Assembly (NCBI RefSeq): GCF_902706295.1
Contig: NZ_CACSJJ010000016.1
Coordinates: 78,558 to 142,557 of the forward strand
DNA length: 64,000 nt
DNA from: Arthrobacter sp. 18067
GTDB taxonomy: Bacteria > Actinomycetota > Actinomycetes > Actinomycetales > Micrococcaceae
Direction of reading: 5' to 3'
In this document: positions 25,072-32,570 of the stretch, piece after piece
Position numbering within the stretch: position 1 is the stretch's first letter
Layout of the letters: each line of letters begins with the position of its first letter
Notes under the pieces: model-generated
What the model was told of the DNA's origin: nothing
What the model saw: only the letters and a program-made list of their open reading frames with translations
Database searches by the model: none
Position numbers and translations under genes: made by a program

Positions 25072-26118
25072 ATGACTTCCACGCCGATCCGTACCGCAGT
25101 GGCAGGTTTCGGGCTATCGGGCAGCGTCTTCCACGCGCCCTACCTTGCCAGCAACCCCGCCTATGAGCTCGCCGTCATCGCAACCTCGGACGCAACGCGC
25201 CAATCGAAAGCCAAGGACCGCTACCCACAGGCAACGATCGTCAACACGCCAGAGGACATCCTGGCCCTTGCTGGCGAACTGGACCTCGTTGTCCTGGGCA
25301 CGCCGCCCGCAACCCATTACCCGCTGGCGAAAGCGGCGCTGGAAGCCGGGCTCGACGTCGTCGTTGACAAGCCGTTCGTGGTGCACAGCGACCAAGGCGA
25401 GGAACTGATCCAGCTTGCAGCGAAGCTGGGCCGCGTCCTCACGGTCTACCAGAACCGCCGCTGGGATGCCGACGCTCTCACTGTGCAGAAACTGCTCGAC
25501 GCCGGGACGTTGGGTACCGTGACCCGGTTTGAGGTGGGCATGGAGCGTTGGGCGCCGGAGATCTCCAAGGCATGGAAGGCCAGTGCCACTGCGGAAGACG
25601 GCGGCGGGGTTCTCTTCGACCTCGGCACCCACGTCCTCGACCTCACTCTTCGTTTCTTCGGCCCCGCCAAGGTCACCTATGCAGAAATCCAAGCCCGCCG
25701 CCCCCAGGAAAGCGCCGATGACGACGTCTTCCTTGTCCTTCAACACCAGTCGGGTGTGGTCAGCCATGTCACCATCAACCTCAACAGCCACCTCCACGGC
25801 CCGCGTTTCCGCATCCTCGGCACCGAGGGCGGATTCGTGAAGTTTGGCACCGACCCGCAGGAGCCCCATGTGCTGGGCGGCGGCCTGCCGACGGACCCCG
25901 AGTACGGCGTCGAGCCTGCCGAAAACCAGGGGACGCTCGAGGTGAACGGGCAGCGCTCCACTGTCCCCACCGAGCGCGGGGCGTACCCCGAGTTCTACCG
26001 GATTTTGGCGGACAAGCTCGACGACGGTGGCTCCGCCTCCGCGCTTCCGTTACCTGTTGATCCGGCTGATTCGGTTGCGGTGCTGAAGCTGATCGAGCAG
26101 GCTAGGGCGCTGGCGTAA
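25072..26118 (+). CDS. Gfo/Idh/MocA family oxidoreductase
   Basis: This encodes 348 aa. The N-terminal Rossmann fold has V-A-G-F-G-L-S-G for NAD(P), followed by LVVLGTPPATHYPLAKAALEAG and D-V-V-V-D-K-P-F, the DKP variant of the family's EKP motif. The C-terminal GFO/IDH alpha/beta domain includes NRRWDADALTVQKLLDAG and GTHVLDLTLRFFG. Such enzymes oxidise or reduce sugars, inositols or related polyols. There are no neighbouring sugar genes, so the substrate is open. Its 3' end overlaps the convergent LpqN-like gene by 17 bp. Confidence 0.88.
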   Translation: MTSTPIRTAVAGFGLSGSVFHAPYLASNPAYELAVIATSDATRQSKAKDRYPQATIVNTPEDILALAGELDLVVLGTPPATHYPLAKAALEAGLDVVVDKPFVVHSDQGEELIQLAAKLGRVLTVYQNRRWDADALTVQKLLDAGTLGTVTRFEVGMERWAPEISKAWKASATAEDGGGVLFDLGTHVLDLTLRFFGPAKVTYAEIQARRPQESADDDVFLVLQHQSGVVSHVTINLNSHLHGPRFRILGTEGGFVKFGTDPQEPHVLGGGLPTDPEYGVEPAENQGTLEVNGQRSTVPTERGAYPEFYRILADKLDDGGSASALPLPVDPADSVAVLKLIEQARALA

Positions 26119-26584
26119 CGTCCGCGCTCGCAACCACCGAATAGATGGCCTTGAGGTCGTCGTTCCCTTCACCAGGCTGGCAACTGCCGGTCAGCTGGAC
26201 GATGTCCGCGGCAGCCTGGTGCTGGACCACCGTGACGGCCGTGAACTGCGCTAAGGAACCGGCCTGCGGGTGTGTGTACCGCGCCTCGCGAACGTGCCAA
26301 TCCCGGCCGTTGATGACCACGGGTTCGGTAGCAAGCAGTACGGCATCGGGCAGGGCATCCAGGAACTGGTCCACGGAGGCTGCGATGTCCTGGAGGCCGT
26401 ACCCCGGTAGGCGACGCGACACTGAGATGACCACATTCGCCGTGTAATTTCCTGCGGCGGCGGGGGCCATGAGCGCACCCACCGCGTCGGGAACCACTTG
26501 CTGCGTCCAACCAGCCGGCGGGGTGAGCTTGATGGACGGGTAGGCGGGGAAAGCGTCGGACGGGAAAACCTGGTGTGATGTCAT
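26102..26584 (-). CDS. LpqN/LpqT-like (PsbP/Mog1-fold) protein
   Basis: This encodes 160 aa without an obvious signal peptide. The sequence reads as a compact alpha/beta domain: an N-terminal FPAYPSIKLTPPAGW block, ANVVISVSRRLPGYGLQDIAASVDQFLDALPDA, and paired strands around WHVREARYTHPQAGSLAQFTAVTVVQHQ. The spacing matches the mycobacterial LpqN/LpqT domain, here as a soluble form. It follows the WXG100-domain gene by 34 bp in the same direction. A role as chaperone or partner for that secreted protein is plausible but inferred. Confidence 0.6.
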   Translation of the reverse strand: MTSHQVFPSDAFPAYPSIKLTPPAGWTQQVVPDAVGALMAPAAAGNYTANVVISVSRRLPGYGLQDIAASVDQFLDALPDAVLLATEPVVINGRDWHVREARYTHPQAGSLAQFTAVTVVQHQAAADIVQLTGSCQPGEGNDDLKAIYSVVASADVTPAP

Positions 26585-26618
26585 GGGAGTCCTTTCGGAG
26601 CAGTGTCTGTTCAGGAGG

Positions 26619-27830
26619 CTACTTGTTGAGGAAATCGACGAACCCGGTCACTGAATCCACGAATCCGGAGGGACTGATAGTGATTTGGCCTCCGGCGCCG
26701 AGGCCAAGTTCCGCCGTGATTTTCGCGCCCACACCCAGGGTGAAGCCGTCCTCGTCCATTGACGCGTTGAAGAAGTAGCCCTCGCCCGCACCAGCGGCGA
26801 CAGTTTCCGATGTGGACAGCTTTTGGCCAAGCACCTCAATGTATTGGGAGGCGGTCAGTTCGGCACCAGCTCCGGCTCCGGCTGCTTTACCGGTGACGTC
26901 GTCGTTTTTGACGCTGACCTCCCCTTCACCAGCGCTGGCCCAGGCTCCTCCCCGCAACTCCGCTCCTTGGCCAATGCTGAACAGGCCTCCCGCGAACTCC
27001 GTTTCGTTGCCGAAGGTGACCTTTTGGCCTGCAAACGCTTCGCCGCCTGCACCGAACAGGAAGGGGGTTTCCGCGCTCGCATGGACCCCTGCTTCTGCCC
27101 CGGTCATGCCCCGAACGGTCGATGTGTTGGTTGCCCACCCGTCAAAGAATTCGCTCTTGGTTGTGGTGGTGTTCTCCACACCCACGAAGACTTCACCGTT
27201 GGCCTGGACGCTCGGGAGTCCCAACCCGAAGGGAACCCGGGCATCGATCTTCCCGTCCCCACGGGCTCCAGAGAACGTTTCGTTGGTAGTGGTGGTCGTG
27301 ACGGGACCGAATCCGGACGTGGCAGTCCATGTCATCTCGGCCCCGATCTTGCCGTCAACGGAGGCCTCAAAAGCCGCTCCGCCAGGACCGACTGATCCGT
27401 GCGCCTCTCCATTGACCTCAGCCACCAAGGACCCGTCGCCCTCAACCGTCACCGGACCGTAGGTGGTTGGACCAACAGTGAAGCCGGGCGTTCCCGCTGG
27501 GCTTTTGCCTACCCCGGGGCCCGGTCCGCCCTTGGAACCCCCGGGCCCACCAGATCCGCCCAGCGAGGCCTGTTCCTGCTGCTCGGCATTGAGCTTCAAG
27601 GCACGGGCGTTGGTCTTCAGGCATGCAGCTGCCGCTCCCAACCGTCCTTGGAGGTCGCTGTGCCAAGCGCTGCGAAACTGGTCGGCGTCGTTGCCCTTCC
27701 AGTAGTTGCCGTTTTGGATCAATCCGTTGAGCTGGCGCCTGAGATCGGCGATCTTTTCGGCCTCAGCGTCCATCACGGCCGACAACCGCCGGAGGTCTCC
27801 GACGTCCGCGCCCACCAATCCTTGTCCCAT
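26619..27830 (-). CDS. WXG100-domain protein with long Gly/Thr-rich beta domain (putative type VII secreted protein)
   Basis: The ATG at 27830 gives 403 aa; the reading frame extends further upstream but without a domain. Residues 1-90 are a WXG100 domain: two helices around N-Y-W-K-G-N-D-A-D-Q-F (Trp44, Gly46). A Gly/Pro linker follows (about 90-115). The remaining ~290 residues are rich in Gly, Thr and alternating beta-like stretches (TYGPVTVEGDGSLVAEVNGEAHG, FNASMDEDGFTLGVGAKITAELG), with no Cys and no catalytic motif that I recognise. This is the 'WXG100 N-domain plus payload' design of ESX substrates. It is followed by the LpqN-like gene. Confidence 0.7.
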   Translation of the reverse strand: MGQGLVGADVGDLRRLSAVMDAEAEKIADLRRQLNGLIQNGNYWKGNDADQFRSAWHSDLQGRLGAAAACLKTNARALKLNAEQQEQASLGGSGGPGGSKGGPGPGVGKSPAGTPGFTVGPTTYGPVTVEGDGSLVAEVNGEAHGSVGPGGAAFEASVDGKIGAEMTWTATSGFGPVTTTTTNETFSGARGDGKIDARVPFGLGLPSVQANGEVFVGVENTTTTKSEFFDGWATNTSTVRGMTGAEAGVHASAETPFLFGAGGEAFAGQKVTFGNETEFAGGLFSIGQGAELRGGAWASAGEGEVSVKNDDVTGKAAGAGAGAELTASQYIEVLGQKLSTSETVAAGAGEGYFFNASMDEDGFTLGVGAKITAELGLGAGGQITISPSGFVDSVTGFVDFLNK

Positions 27831-28022
27831 TACGTACCCAGTCCCATCACGTATCCCCTGAACGTTGTGGCATGCCTGGGACCATTGTTGCGCCAGGCAT
27901 TTCCTGAGCATAGTTGGCCGTTGCGGACTCGGCCATGGGGACATCTAGCCGGTGTGCACAACGGGCCTGACATCACTCTGCGGAAAGTATTTCAGCTGAG
28001 GCGTAACCTCATCGGTGCCCCC

Positions 28023-28108
28023 AACGATGTAGGGGGTGTGCGGGCCACGTCCGCACACCGATCATCCGGTAGCCGCCCAACAGCTGCCGGGGCAATCCCA
28101 ACATCGTT
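28023..28108 (+). ncRNA. putative structured 5' leader: three-way junction ahead of the Ala/Pro-rich protein gene
   Basis: P1 is AACGATGT (28023-28030) with ACATCGTT (28101-28108), 8 bp perfect. P2 is GGTGTGCGG (28035-28043) with CCGCACACC (28051-28059), 9 bp perfect. P3 is CCGGTAGC (28066-28073) with GCTGCCGG (28083-28090), 8 bp with one G-U. Together they form a compact three-way junction. P1 ends 4 nt before the GGAGGG ribosome site (28113-28118) of the gene at 28123. A competing CCCCC/GGGGG pairing (28018-28022 with 28032-28036) would break P1 and P2. No known riboswitch consensus was recognised. A small TGAGG/CCTCA hairpin lies just upstream. Confidence 0.5.
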
Positions 28109-28122
28109 TGTCGGAGGGTTTC

Positions 28123-28833
28123 ATGTCCTTGTTCACTGTCCTTGCCACCAGCAAAGTCGCCGCAGGCGTCCTGGCCGCCGGAGCTGTAGCCGCTGGTGGA
28201 ACCGGTGTCGCTGCCTTCAATGGCGCGCTTCCCACCGAGTTCCAGCAGACCGCCCATGACCTGATCGGCGCACCTGCCCCGTTCGATGGTCAGGCCGCTG
28301 AAGCAGCCGAAGCCGCCAAGACCGTCAACACCAAGGCGACTGACGCCGTCGAGACGGCGCAGGCAAAGGCTACCAACGCCGCCGAAGCCGGCCAGGCGAA
28401 GGCTGCAGAGACTGTGTCCGATGCGAAGGCCGCAGCCGAAGATGCCACTTCCCCCGAGGCTCTCGGCCTTTGCGCCGCCTTCCTGAACGGTGGCCTGAAG
28501 TCCGACTCCAAGGTCCCCGGCTTCGAATCCCTGACCATTGCCGCCGGCGGCGAAGCAAAGGTGGAAGCGCACTGCCAGGCAGTGGTTGATGCCGGCAAGG
28601 CTGCCGGTGTGAAGGCGGACCCTTCGGCCAAGGCAGAAACCGACGTCGATGCCGCCGTAACGTCTGAACTTCCGGCAAAGCCGGCCGTTCCGGCAGTCCC
28701 CGCCAGCCCGGAGGTACCGGCCACCCCCGCCGTTCCCGCGGTGCCAGCAACCCCGGCGGCACCTGCCCTCCCGTCGCAGGTTCCCACGGACGTTCCGGCC
28801 GTTCCGGGAGCCCCGCTCGATTCTGTCCGCTAA
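28123..28833 (+). CDS. exported Ala/Pro-rich protein, unknown function
   Basis: The ATG at 28123 follows GGAGGG; 236 aa. An N-terminal hydrophobic segment (LATSKVAAGVLAAGAVAAGGTGVAAF, about residues 7-32) acts as signal or anchor. Residues 60-110 are a run of Ala/Lys/Thr-rich heptad-like helix (AAEAAKTVNTKATDAVETAQ...). A small Cys-containing domain with two Cys (about 120 and 154) follows, then a Val-Pro-Ala tail with many 'VPA'/'TPA' repeats. The sequence gives no enzyme motif. Its gene precedes the ECF sigma factor after a terminator-like hairpin, and follows the structured leader at 28023-28108. Confidence 0.7.
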   Translation: MSLFTVLATSKVAAGVLAAGAVAAGGTGVAAFNGALPTEFQQTAHDLIGAPAPFDGQAAEAAEAAKTVNTKATDAVETAQAKATNAAEAGQAKAAETVSDAKAAAEDATSPEALGLCAAFLNGGLKSDSKVPGFESLTIAAGGEAKVEAHCQAVVDAGKAAGVKADPSAKAETDVDAAVTSELPAKPAVPAVPASPEVPATPAVPAVPATPAAPALPSQVPTDVPAVPGAPLDSVR

Positions 28834-28860
28834 GCGGGCAGCGGCTACGGTTTAAGGGCG

Positions 28861-28888
28861 GGGCTCCTTGGCTTAGGACAAGGAGCCC
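28861..28888 (+). terminator. hairpin between the exported protein and the sigma factor
   Basis: GGGCTCCTTG (28861-28870) pairs perfectly with CAAGGAGCCC (28879-28888), loop 8 nt. It is followed by TGCTTCG, not a clear T-run. It may terminate or attenuate read-through into the sigma factor gene. Confidence 0.65.
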
Positions 28889-28920
28889 TGCTTCGTAACG
28901 TGGGATGGAGGCGTCCACGG

Positions 28921-29472
28921 GTGCTTGACCCTTTGGCGGATGAATATGTGCAGGCGGATCAGGAAGACCCCGCGCTGCTCTTCACGGTTGCCTACAACAG
29001 CTTCGCCGGACCGGTCTTTGGCTACCTCAGGGCCCGTGGCGTGGATGACCCTGAAGCCGTCACGCAGGACGTGTTCCTTGCGCTATACCCAAAGCTGGAC
29101 TCCCTCCATGGCGGGCTTCAGGGTGCCAAGACGCTGCTGTTCTCCATTGCCCACGCACGGATGGTGGACCACTACCGGAAACGCGAAAGAACGCCGGATT
29201 CCACACCGTACGAGTCGGAGCTGGACGCCCGACGCGCACCGTCGGCGGAAGACCAGGCGTTCGGGCGGAGCTCCGGGCTGGGGGTCACAGAACTCCTTGA
29301 GGGTCTTGCGGACGACTACCGGGAGGTCCTGGCCTTACGCGTTGTCGCCGACCTGTCCGTGGAAGAAACAGCGGACATCATGGGCAAATCCCAAGGGGCC
29401 GTGAAGCAGTTGCAGCGCAGGGCATTGAACGCGCTGAAGAAACGGGCACAACGATCGAACGGCACATCATGA
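28921..29472 (+). CDS. ECF-type RNA polymerase sigma factor
   Basis: The GTG at 28921 has GGAGG 9 nt upstream and gives 183 aa; an in-frame GTG at 28900 is the alternative. Region 2 is visible (DDPEAVTQDVFLALYPKLDSLHG; AHARMVDHYRKRER) and region 4 with its helix-turn-helix (GLADDYREVLALRVVADLSVEETADIMGKSQGAVKQLQRRAL). It has no extra C-terminal domain. The ATG of the putative anti-sigma gene overlaps its stop by 4 nt, the usual sigma/anti-sigma coupling. Target genes are not visible. Confidence 0.9.
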   Translation: MLDPLADEYVQADQEDPALLFTVAYNSFAGPVFGYLRARGVDDPEAVTQDVFLALYPKLDSLHGGLQGAKTLLFSIAHARMVDHYRKRERTPDSTPYESELDARRAPSAEDQAFGRSSGLGVTELLEGLADDYREVLALRVVADLSVEETADIMGKSQGAVKQLQRRALNALKKRAQRSNGTS

Positions 29473-30275
29473 GCGAACACATTCCGCCGCGCGGACGTAA
29501 CCACCAGCAGGCGATCGACCACTTGTTGGCCGGCTCCGGCCTGGAGGGTGACGCAGGGCTCCGCACCGAACTGCTGGAACTCCGCTCACTGGCCAGCACT
29601 GCCCCGCTGCCGTCCGACGCCGTCCGCGCGCTGATGGCCGGCAACCCCGCAGCCGTCACGCACCGGGTCGCCGTCACCCACCAGCTCCCGACGGCGGTCC
29701 TCGCCACCGTTGACCAGACCACTGCCCAAGCCCCTGTGGACGAGGCACCAGCGCGTGACGAACTGGCAGCGCGGCGGCGGAAGAAGCGTCGCGCAGCCAT
29801 CGCCGGCCTTGCTGTTGCCGTGTCCTTGGTCGGGGGTGCCACTGCGGCGGCCGCGTCCGAAGGCGGGATTCCGGGCGCCTTCCAGCACTTTGGCGCAGCA
29901 ATCGGATCAGTGGTCTCGCAGTTGGCGCCCGGCTCGGGAACTGCTCCGCAGCAAGGCGGACCCGGCGGTTCAACCCAGCAGCCACCCCTCGAAGAGACCA
30001 AACCAGGTCCTGCCCGGAACCAGCCCGGGCCAGCGCCTTCGACGCCGGGCGCTCTTGATCGCGTTCCGCAGCCGGGCAGGGGAGCACCATCGCAAACACC
30101 CAAGGTTCCCCAGCACGATGAAACCGGCAAGGGCAGCATTCCCACGCCCCCAGTGGTACCTGTGACGCCACCAGCCATCGATCCGCCAGCCATCGATCCA
30201 TCACAGCTCCGCCCGTCGGACCTCCCTGTGCCTGTTCCCACGCAGGTGGTTCCCCACGTTCCCGGCAAGCCGTAG
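29469..30275 (+). CDS. putative transmembrane anti-sigma factor with Pro-rich external domain
   Basis: This encodes 268 aa. A cytoplasmic N-terminal part (about residues 1-105) includes LRTELLELRSLASTA and basic RRRKKRR immediately before a membrane helix (about 110-130, AIAGLAVAVSLVGGATAAAA). The remaining ~135 residues are extracytoplasmic, rich in Pro, Gly and Ser, ending with VPTQVVPHVPGKP. There is no zinc-binding H-x3-C-x2-C motif, so it is not a classic ZAS anti-sigma; I infer the role from the 4-nt overlap with the sigma factor and the topology. The Pro-rich tail resembles that of the exported protein at 28123, so both may contact the cell wall. Confidence 0.7.
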   Translation: MSEHIPPRGRNHQQAIDHLLAGSGLEGDAGLRTELLELRSLASTAPLPSDAVRALMAGNPAAVTHRVAVTHQLPTAVLATVDQTTAQAPVDEAPARDELAARRRKKRRAAIAGLAVAVSLVGGATAAAASEGGIPGAFQHFGAAIGSVVSQLAPGSGTAPQQGGPGGSTQQPPLEETKPGPARNQPGPAPSTPGALDRVPQPGRGAPSQTPKVPQHDETGKGSIPTPPVVPVTPPAIDPPAIDPSQLRPSDLPVPVPTQVVPHVPGKP

Positions 30276-30404
30276 GCCACAAGCGAGTTGCTGAAGCGCT
30301 AAATCGTTGTTGGCCCGCAACGGAGAAGCGGTATAGCAACGTGGTTGTCCACATAAGGCCAGAGCCCGATAGCCGCGGGCCTGGATTCCGCCAAGCATGG
30401 GTCC

Positions 30405-31159
30405 ATGAACCCAAGAAAACTCGACGCCCTCATCACTGCACATTGGCCGGAGACCTCCGTTGCCTCCACTCCGGAGCTTCTGGGGAGTGGGCTGGGTGAT
30501 CGGGTCCTGACGGCGGGCGTACGCTCCGGGAAGCTCCTGAGATTGAGGCGTGGCGCCTACGTCCGGGCAGCTGATTGGCACCGCCGCAAACCCTGGGATC
30601 AGGAGATGCTCCGTATCCAGGCGCACCACTGCGGCAACCCCGCCAGCCAGGCCGTCTACAGCCATGTGAGTGCGGCCCGACTCCACGGATTTTCGGATTG
30701 GGAGAGCGGGCCACACGTGCATGTCACCACTGCCTTTTCTCCGGCTCAGGCGAGTTCCGGCGCGGACGTCATCGCCCACGGCGGGTTGCTGGAACGCTAC
30801 GAAGTCTCGGAAGCACGGACACTGTGGGGATCACCGGCCAGGGTCACCAGTCTGGAACGCACGGTGGTTGATTGTGCACGGACGCTGGACTTCGAAAAGG
30901 CTGTGATCATCGCGGACCAAGCGCTGCGGCGTGGGGCTGATCCGCGGATACTGCAGGATTATTTGGACAGTGGCAGGATCACCCGCGGTGCCCGGCGGCT
31001 GCGGACGAGGTCATTTTCGAGGAACGTCGCAGGGAAAAGGCCCTTGAAGCCATGGGCTGGCAGATTGTCCGTATGGAGTGGGACCACCTCAGCCGTCCGT
31101 GGGAAGTCGAGCAGCGGCTCAAGCTTGCGCTGGGCAGGCGGCGGGGGATCGGACGCTAA
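30405..31159 (+). pseudogene. decayed AbiEi/DUF559-type protein gene, internal deletion with frameshift
   Basis: The first ~197 codons (to about 30995) keep the normal family start: a helix-turn-helix-like region (LLGSGLGDRVLTAGVRSGKLLRLRRGAYV), SHVSAARLHGFSDWESGPHVHV, and RVTSLERTVVDCARTL. After ITRGARR the frame shifts. The +2 frame from about 31004 reads DEVIFEERRREKALEAMG, WQIVRMEWDHLSRPWEVEQRL, and stops at 31157-31159, which is the family's normal C-terminus. The middle of the nuclease-like domain, including its usual DFAW...VEFDGK core, is missing. The original frame runs on into the alanine dehydrogenase gene and is not meaningful there. The full-length ancestor would be about 310 aa. 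Confidence 0.8.
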
Positions 31160-31170
31160 AACGTGGAAAG

Positions 31171-31208
31171 CCCGCTGTTCCGTTGCTGGGCAGCAACGGA
31201 ACAGCGGG
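31171..31208. terminator. 17-bp perfect hairpin between the pseudogene and alanine dehydrogenase
   Basis: CCCGCTGTTCCGTTGCT (31171-31187) and AGCAACGGAACAGCGGG (31192-31208) pair completely around a 4-nt loop. It serves the alanine dehydrogenase gene on the minus strand and can terminate the + strand gene too. No long T-run on either side. Confidence 0.8.
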
Positions 31209-31243
31209 CCAACGACGTCCAACCGCCGCCGCGAAGCTAAAGG

Positions 31244-32362
31244 CTACGCGGAAACCAGGCTGTGCCAGTCGTTGACGAGGGGCAGGTTGTGCGCCTCGGA
31301 AACGGAGTGGTGTGCCACGTGGCCTGCGGCGATGTTGAGGCCGGCGGCCAGTGCGGGGTCACGGTCGAATGCGGCCTTGACGCCCAGGTTGGCCAGTGCC
31401 ACGGCGTAGCGCAGGGTGACGTTGGTCAGTGCGTACGTGGAGGTGTTCGGAACAGCGCCAGGCATGTTGGCAACGCAGTAGAAGATCGAGTTGTGGACCT
31501 TGTACGTCGGTTCCTGGTGGGTGGTGGGGTGCGTGTCCTCGAAGCAGCCGCCCTGGTCCACAGCGATGTCCACCAGGACCGAGCCCGGCTTCATGCGGGA
31601 GACGAGTTCGTTGGTGACCAGCTTGGGAGCCTTGGCACCCGGGATCAGGACGGAGCCGATGACGAGATCTGCGTCGATGACTGACTTCTCGATCTCGTAG
31701 GCGTTGGAGGCAACGGTCTTCAGGCGGCCCTGGTAGAGGGCATCAAGTTCGCGCAGCCGATTGATGTTGATGTCCATGATGGTGACATCGGCACCGAGGC
31801 CCAGCGCCATGGCAGCGGCGTTGGTTCCCGCAACGCCGGCACCGAGGACAACAACCTTGGCCGGACGGACGCCCGGTACGCCGCCCAGGAGGACGCCCTT
31901 GCCGCCGGCCGGGGCCATCAGCGAGGAAGCGCCAACTACGACCGACAGGCGGCCGGCTACCTCGGACATCGGTGCGAGCAGCGGAAGGGTGCGGCCTTCC
32001 TGAACGGTTTCGTAAGCGATGGCGGTAACGCCGGAGTTGATGAGCTCAGCAGTGAGCTCGGGTTCTGCGGCGAGGTGCAGGTAGGTGAAGAGGATGAGGC
32101 CCTTGCGGAAGCGGTGGTACTCCGCGGCGATGGGTTCCTTGACCTTCATGACCATGTCCGCACGGCCCCAGACGTCGTCAGCTTCGTTGACGATTTCAGC
32201 GCCGGCGATCGAGTATTCCTCGTCGGTGATGCCCGAGCCGAGGCCTGCGCCGCGCTCAACCAGAACGGTGTGTCCGTGGGTGCGGAACTCGTGGACACCT
32301 GCAGCCGTGATGGCTACGCGGAATTCGTTGTTCTTGATTTCTTTGGGGACGCCGATGATCAT
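31244..32362 (-). CDS. ald: alanine dehydrogenase
   Basis: This encodes 372 aa, the normal length. It opens MIIGVPKEIKNNEFRVAIT; MVMKVKEP carries the catalytic Lys, FTYLHLA the catalytic His region. The NAD fold has V-V-L-G-A-G-V-A-G-T-N-A-A, and later VLVDIAVDQGGCFEDTHPTTH. It interconverts L-alanine and pyruvate with NAD+, using ammonia. The divergent PucR-type regulator is probably its activator (as AdeR in Bacillus), with a perfect 8-bp inverted repeat in the region between them. Confidence 0.95.
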   Translation of the reverse strand: MIIGVPKEIKNNEFRVAITAAGVHEFRTHGHTVLVERGAGLGSGITDEEYSIAGAEIVNEADDVWGRADMVMKVKEPIAAEYHRFRKGLILFTYLHLAAEPELTAELINSGVTAIAYETVQEGRTLPLLAPMSEVAGRLSVVVGASSLMAPAGGKGVLLGGVPGVRPAKVVVLGAGVAGTNAAAMALGLGADVTIMDININRLRELDALYQGRLKTVASNAYEIEKSVIDADLVIGSVLIPGAKAPKLVTNELVSRMKPGSVLVDIAVDQGGCFEDTHPTTHQEPTYKVHNSIFYCVANMPGAVPNTSTYALTNVTLRYAVALANLGVKAAFDRDPALAAGLNIAAGHVAHHSVSEAHNLPLVNDWHSLVSA

Positions 32363-32510
32363 CTGTGGGCTCCATCGTTAGCGGCCTCTTCGGCCGAAAA
32401 TGTGTTGCGGGCTGTGATTCAAGAATAAATCCGGCTGTGAGGCAGGCGACATGGACCCCCTAGCCCATCTCTGCGAAAAGCCCGGAAATTCAAGAGTCTT
32501 CTCCATCGAG

Positions 32511-32528
32511 ACTCGACATTTGTCGAGT
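32511..32528. promoter_or_regulatory. inverted repeat ACTCGACA-tt-TGTCGAGT, likely regulator operator
   Basis: Perfect 8-bp arms with a 2-bp spacer in the 208-bp gap between ald (start 32362) and the PucR-type gene (start 32571), closer to the latter. Fits an operator for that regulator. Confidence 0.65.
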
Positions 32529-32570
32529 GCTGGAGCGTCAGGTGTCGCCTGCTGTTGGTACGCTTTTCGG

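Noticed and set aside
27828..27860. Imperfect direct repeat (CCCATTACGTACCC / CCCATCACGTATCC) at the WXG100-domain gene start
   Set aside because: Only two copies, 14 nt with two mismatches, overlapping the start codon; could be chance, so not listed as a feature.
31000..31409. Continuation of the 30405 frame beyond the junction to 31409
   Set aside because: It crosses the hairpin at 31171 and runs antisense into ald; the family C-terminus lies in another frame, so this tail is not native.
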